Below, piece after piece: positions 60,219 to 64,000 of a DNA stretch of 64,000 nucleotides. The notes beneath the pieces are model-generated. The model had not been told where the DNA came from. It worked only from the letters and a program-made list of their open reading frames with translations, and ran no database searches. The DNA comes from Acidobacteria bacterium 13_1_20CM_3_53_8. Its GTDB lineage: Bacteria; Acidobacteriota; Blastocatellia; Pyrinomonadales; Pyrinomonadaceae. Numbering within the stretch: the stretch's first letter is position 1; each line of letters starts with the position of its first letter. The translations under genes and the position numbers were made by a program. The stretch spans positions 1 to 64,000 of the forward strand of contig MNJR01000049.1 of assembly GCA_001920415.1 (NCBI GenBank). The letters are read 5' to 3'.

Positions 60219-61586
60219 CTATACAACTGTACTTTTACTCGAAGCTACTAGATCGCTTTCGGCAGGTCTTAACTTAAAAGTTCTACCTTCATGTTCCATT
60301 ATATGCGACCGAACAGCAACTGATGGCCTGGCTATCATCCACCCCATACTCAGAAGCAGCAAAGATGTTTGCGGCACGGCGGTGAACAGTCCTATTCCGA
60401 TTAATCCTAAAGCGAAGCTGGTGGCGCTCGAATACCAGATTAAATTCCTTCCGATGCGCCAAGGGTCTTGCTTAATGGAAACTTTTCGGGTGAAAAACCA
60501 GAGGATGAATAGAATCCAGAGAACCAGTCCTATGAAGCCTTGCTCAATCGCGATTGCCGCATAATTGTTTTCAATGGTTATAGGATTGATAAGTCTGTCT
60601 CTTAGAAAATAAGGAATACTTGTGCCGCCGCCGCCGAGGCCGTTGCCGAATGGGTATTTTGTTATCACTTCCCACAGGTTCATGTTGATGCTGATGGAAA
60701 GACGATCTCTAACCAGGTCTGTATCCAGCAGCGTGGTGAATCGTTGTAGACGACCTTCGCCTGAGACGAGCCACCCTATCACTGAGAGAATCAAGAGCCA
60801 GCCCAGAAGCGAAGCGTACTTTGATCGAATAGAGAAAGTTCCAACGATAATCAGAATTGCCGCCGCTATAAAATTTGTGCGGGTCGCGGAGATGAAAACG
60901 CCTAAAAGGGCTGCTGTAAGTCCTAACGCAAGGAGAATGGGGTACAACAATTTTCGTTGTTTTTGGAACACTGCGCCAAAGAGCAGAGGCATTGTCGCTA
61001 CCATCGTTCCGGCATAAGCGTGGGCATTAGCGAAGATGGCAGGAATCCTATAGGCCCTACTGTTCGTCACATCATTGCTCTGATAAATTATCCTAGTAAC
61101 TTCATTCTTAGGGAAGAATCGCTCCATGCCCATGAAGAATTCAGCGCCCGCGAAAGCGCAAGCGATTAGATTGAAGACTGCCAGCCACAGCGCCAGTTTA
61201 TAGATATCCTCGTCTTTCAAACCTGCGCCGATGAGTAAAAATGGCAACAGGAAGATTGCGCCTCGCAGCCCGACCAGTTGGATTAGCGGGTCTTGAAGCG
61301 GCACGAAAAATATTATCACAGGCCATAAGACCAAGACCGCCGTCCAGCTTTTCAGACTTATCACTTCAGAATAATTCGGCAGGCGAATCGGATGAAGCCA
61401 TAAGGACAAGTAAAGGCCGAGCACGCCAGCGTCATAAATGAAGTGCGAAAAGGTTTCCGGCAGGTTAGCGCGCACTATGCCATACACGTAGCCGACTGCA
61501 AGCAGAGCAGCGAGTCCCTTAACTAACGAGCGGCTGCCTGCCCAGAAGCAGAGGGCAAATGAGACTAGACAAAGAAGAGCGGACAT
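60219..61586 (-). CDS. O-antigen ligase/polymerase-like membrane protein
   Basis: 455 residues with about twelve membrane helices and the Wzy/WaaL pattern: SATRTNFIAAAILIIVGTF and, in the large periplasmic loop, YPFGNGLGGGGTSIPYF and ENNYAAIAIEQGFIGL. It joins or polymerises glycan units on the periplasmic side. It starts upstream of wzm on the same strand with a nine-base gap. Confidence 0.85.
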   Translation of the reverse strand: MSALLCLVSFALCFWAGSRSLVKGLAALLAVGYVYGIVRANLPETFSHFIYDAGVLGLYLSLWLHPIRLPNYSEVISLKSWTAVLVLWPVIIFFVPLQDPLIQLVGLRGAIFLLPFLLIGAGLKDEDIYKLALWLAVFNLIACAFAGAEFFMGMERFFPKNEVTRIIYQSNDVTNSRAYRIPAIFANAHAYAGTMVATMPLLFGAVFQKQRKLLYPILLALGLTAALLGVFISATRTNFIAAAILIIVGTFSIRSKYASLLGWLLILSVIGWLVSGEGRLQRFTTLLDTDLVRDRLSISINMNLWEVITKYPFGNGLGGGGTSIPYFLRDRLINPITIENNYAAIAIEQGFIGLVLWILFILWFFTRKVSIKQDPWRIGRNLIWYSSATSFALGLIGIGLFTAVPQTSLLLLSMGWMIARPSVAVRSHIMEHEGRTFKLRPAESDLVASSKSTVV

Positions 61587-61658
61587 TATTTAACCGGATG
61601 CTTACCTAAGAGCTAATTAATTTCTCGCCAATCGCGTCTTGGAAATCACTCCTTGGGC

Positions 61659-62387
61659 TTAAGGTTTCTTCCCAAGCAGAAGCAGATTATCTGAAAGAGC
61701 GCGGGGGAAAAGTTTTGATAAGAATTTCGGATAGCTCCAAGGCGTCAATACTATTCGCCCCTGAAGGCTATATGCGATTTTTAGATCAACAAGGCCGCAT
61801 TCAAGCGCTATTCGTTTTAGGTCTGTTTCTAACAGAGCTGTAATATGCGCTGGATAATGCACGTCTTGAAATGCCACGAATTGACGCTTGATTAAGAGAG
61901 AAAGCAAACTGAGCAGGCTTAGTTGATTCGGCGTAGTTATAATGATAAGCCCGCCCGGTTTAATGATTCGAGCTAGCTCTCGCATAAAAGCCCTGGGATT
62001 CTCCAAGTGCTCAATCACTTCAACTGCAACCGCCACGTCCGCGCTATTTTCCCGCAAAGGTACCTGATTTATATTTAAGTCTGCTTGTATAAACTTCGCT
62101 CCGGCAGGAAACTCGCGGTACTGAACTGCGTCAACTCCTACGTATTCCTTAAAATTGCTATGAACAAAGTTCCAAAGGTTACCTACACCACAACCTGCAT
62201 CAACAATCAATCCGCCAAGCCTCTTTTCTCGTAAAGCGTCGGCTACCATTTGATAGATTGCCGTGTTGCTAATGCCCAGACTTTGAGCGGCGCGGCTTTC
62301 GAGTTTTGAGTAGTCGTGCACAGATGATCTGCTGTTGATGTAGAGAGAAGCTGGCATTAGATAATCACGGGAATTCCGCGCGAACAA
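61659..62387 (-). CDS. SAM-dependent methyltransferase (class I)
   Basis: 242 residues. LIVDAGCGVGNLWNFVHS is motif I, VAVEVIEHLENPRAFMREL motif II and IIKPGGLIIITTPNQLSLL motif III. It directly follows the glycosyltransferase upstream with no gap and is probably part of the same transcript. Substrate unknown. Confidence 0.85.
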   Translation of the reverse strand: MFARNSRDYLMPASLYINSRSSVHDYSKLESRAAQSLGISNTAIYQMVADALREKRLGGLIVDAGCGVGNLWNFVHSNFKEYVGVDAVQYREFPAGAKFIQADLNINQVPLRENSADVAVAVEVIEHLENPRAFMRELARIIKPGGLIIITTPNQLSLLSLLSLLIKRQFVAFQDVHYPAHITALLETDLKRIALECGLVDLKIAYSLQGRIVLTPWSYPKFLSKLFPRALSDNLLLLGKKP

Positions 62388-63509
62388 TTATTCGGCATTT
62401 GGATACAGAACGCGGGTGAGTATCCGATTAATTCGTTCAAGTTGCGTCTTCACATCGCAGAGGGTACGCGCGCGATGCGGCCCGGTCGTTCCTAACGTTC
62501 GGCGCAGCGTCTTGTCTTCGATTAATTTCCTCAGTGCTGCCGCCAGGTCATACGGCTCTGGCTGAACTAGCACCCCACAGGAATCATCAACGATTTCAAG
62601 CCCGCCGCCAATGGCTGTCGTAACAACAGGCAGTTGTGCGTAAAGAGCTTCGATGAAAGTGATGCCGAATGGTTCAGGACCCGCATTCGGCTGGCAATGT
62701 ATGTCGGATGCAGCTAAAAGTTCGGTCACGTTGGTTCGCTGGCCTAGAAAGCGAACACGGTCTGCTATTCCTAATTCGGCGGCACTCTTCTTCAGCCCAT
62801 TAAAATAGCGTCGCTCTTCTGGGCGCTGCTCCCCTCCGACTTGCCAGCAGACCCAGTTTGGAACATCTTTTATCAGGCTTAGAGCTTTAAGGTGTAACTC
62901 ATGACCTTTCCACTGCTCCATACGACTAACCTGAATAACCACAGTAGCATCTTTCGGCGTATTTAATTTATTCCGAGTTTCTTCTCTATCAATCTCTGAA
63001 TCTAAAATCTCAGGCGGCGCAATTGGATAGTAAATCACTTCGCTGCTAACTTTTGGGTATAAGTTGCGCAATGTCCCTGATGTAAACAGGCTGTTACACA
63101 GAGCGAAATCCGGTGGCGTGCGTCGCGCGTAGCGTTCAAGCCAGTGGCGACCGTTGGCAGCGCCGTGAAGCCAGAAGACCAGGGGGATTCCGGCTTTGCG
63201 AATCACGGGAGCGAAGATGGCTTGCGTCCAGGCTGAATGGCATACGGCTATGTCGAAGCGCTCAAGTTTTAATAGCTCTCGCAATGCGCGTCGCCCGCGC
63301 CACACTGTTTGAGGTCGGCTGATCCTAACACTTCCTAATTTAGAGACCGGCGCGTTTAGCGATTCAAGTTCCCGGCTCAAACGCCCTTCAAAGCAGAGCG
63401 CGTAATTCTGTTCCATCGCCGGACAGAGTTCCTGATGACGCGCTAGAGTCAGAAGAAACGTCTCTATGCCGCCGAATAAGTTTCCGCTGTGGACGTGAAG
63501 TACGCGCAC
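62388..63509 (-). CDS. Glycosyltransferase family 4
   Basis: 373 residues, GT-B fold. HVHSGNLFGGIETFLLTLAR opens the acceptor domain; QVSRMEQWKGHELHL and PEPFGITFIEALYAQLPVV form the donor site. The gene upstream, another glycosyltransferase, is separated by a heptamer hairpin. Confidence 0.88.
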   Translation of the reverse strand: MRVLHVHSGNLFGGIETFLLTLARHQELCPAMEQNYALCFEGRLSRELESLNAPVSKLGSVRISRPQTVWRGRRALRELLKLERFDIAVCHSAWTQAIFAPVIRKAGIPLVFWLHGAANGRHWLERYARRTPPDFALCNSLFTSGTLRNLYPKVSSEVIYYPIAPPEILDSEIDREETRNKLNTPKDATVVIQVSRMEQWKGHELHLKALSLIKDVPNWVCWQVGGEQRPEERRYFNGLKKSAAELGIADRVRFLGQRTNVTELLAASDIHCQPNAGPEPFGITFIEALYAQLPVVTTAIGGGLEIVDDSCGVLVQPEPYDLAAALRKLIEDKTLRRTLGTTGPHRARTLCDVKTQLERINRILTRVLYPNAE

Positions 63510-63525
63510 CGTTTGATGAGAAGAT

Positions 63526-63661
63526 TACTTAAGGCAAAAGTAAAAGGAAGGCAAAAGGTAAAAGTAAAAAGGCAAAAGTGAAGAGGCAATCATTTTTAAT
63601 TTCTAATACACGTCTTTAGGCGTGTCTTCACTTTTGCCTTTTACCTTTTTACTTTTGCCTT
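63526..63661. repeat. Heptamer hairpin (CAAAAGG/TAAAAGT family) overlapping a glycosyltransferase 3' end
   Basis: Words such as CAAAAGG TAAAAGT AAAAAGG CAAAAGT up to about 63580 are inverted at 63628-63661. On the minus strand the loop reads GACACGCCTAAAGACGTG then TATTAGAAATTAAAAATG, nearly the same as the loop of the element at 21709-21829 in the other orientation. The right arm lies inside the upstream gene and supplies its last codons and stop. Confidence 0.88.
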
Positions 63662-64000
63662 TGATCAAAACGCTGCTCGGCTGTACGCCTTCCTGCCCGC
63701 CCCAATCTCTCGCGCAACCCTTTATCGGCGGCCAACTCCATAATGCGCTCTGCAAGCTGTCCGGTACTTCCAGGCTTATGTCCGAGCGCGTTGATTCCCG
63801 GTTCGACTATCTCTGAAGCGCCGCCAGCTTCGCTCACAATGACGGCGCGACCGCAGGCCATTGCCTCTGCTATGACCAGGCCGAAGGGTTCAGGCTCTGT
63901 GCTGGCGTGAACGATTACATCCAGCGAGCGCATTGCCGCTTCGGGTTTATCCACGAATCCTGTGAAACCAACTCTGTGCGACACTCCCAACCGTGAAGCG
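63649..64000 (-). CDS. Glycosyltransferase family 4, C-terminal part
   Basis: The frame stays open to the window edge, so the gene begins beyond 64000; about 117 residues are visible. HRVGFTGFVDKPEAAMRSLD and STEPEPFGLVIAEAMACGRA (E-x7-E donor site) are typical of GT4. The last residues RQK and the stop come from the adjoining hairpin repeat. Confidence 0.85.
   Translation of the reverse strand, partial: ASRLGVSHRVGFTGFVDKPEAAMRSLDVIVHASTEPEPFGLVIAEAMACGRAVIVSEAGGASEIVEPGINALGHKPGSTGQLAERIMELAADKGLRERLGRAGRRTAEQRFDQRQK

Overview
The window looks like chromosomal DNA of a diderm bacterium, most probably an Acidobacteriota of the Blastocatellia type. This rests on inference: a PEP-CTERM surface protein, a meso-diaminopimelate type MurE, a tig-clpP-clpX locus, moderate GC content and many intergenic hairpins built from short periodic words. 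No rRNA or other marker here settles the taxonomy.

Left part (1-20300): the tail of a PEP-CTERM protein, murE, a secreted amidohydrolase, a small anchored beta-rich protein, an AhpD-like peroxidase-family gene with an in-frame TGA exactly where the second Cys of CxxC belongs (a candidate selenoprotein), a GNAT enzyme, a sugar isomerase-domain (SIS) protein, an APC permease, tRNA-Leu(UAG), tig, clpP, clpX and a 2378-residue surface protein ending in a gingipain-like C25 protease domain. A decayed DUF4258/YgiT-type toxin-antitoxin-like pair (20573-21099) lies between this gene and the next cluster, flanked by two copies of a conserved element that may be a structured RNA.

Middle part (21272-35863, minus strand): two neighbouring RiPP (ribosomally made, modified peptide) loci. 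The first reads PqqD-like protein, radical SAM/SPASM enzyme, 60-residue Cys-containing precursor, HprK-like kinase, S24/S26-type peptidase. The second is lasso-like: B1 (PqqD/RRE), B2 (transglutaminase-like protease), C (asparagine-synthetase-like cyclase), then a 55-residue precursor at 33099-33266 starting in a 4-base ATGA overlap with C. Downstream lie an HprK-like kinase, a 2OG-Fe(II) oxygenase, an arginine-methyltransferase-like enzyme with a PqqD-like tail, an ABC exporter, a nucleotidyltransferase and an SGNH hydrolase.

Right part (35942-64000, minus strand): an envelope or exopolysaccharide locus with a WecA/TagO-like initiating transferase, GDP-mannose dehydratase, a further SDR and nucleotidyltransferase, eleven glycosyltransferases, several methyltransferases, a Wzm/Wzt ABC exporter and an O-antigen ligase/polymerase-like protein. 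Embedded in it (47761-50985) is a set with a class-II-aaRS-like amino acid:carrier-protein ligase, a carrier protein, an MBOAT and a GNAT. It resembles a Dlt system in which DltA is replaced by a tRNA-synthetase relative and could attach amino acids to the polysaccharide.

The intergenic spaces hold many inverted repeats. At least eight consist of degenerate 7-bp words repeated in tandem and then inverted; two of them supply the last codons of the genes they abut.
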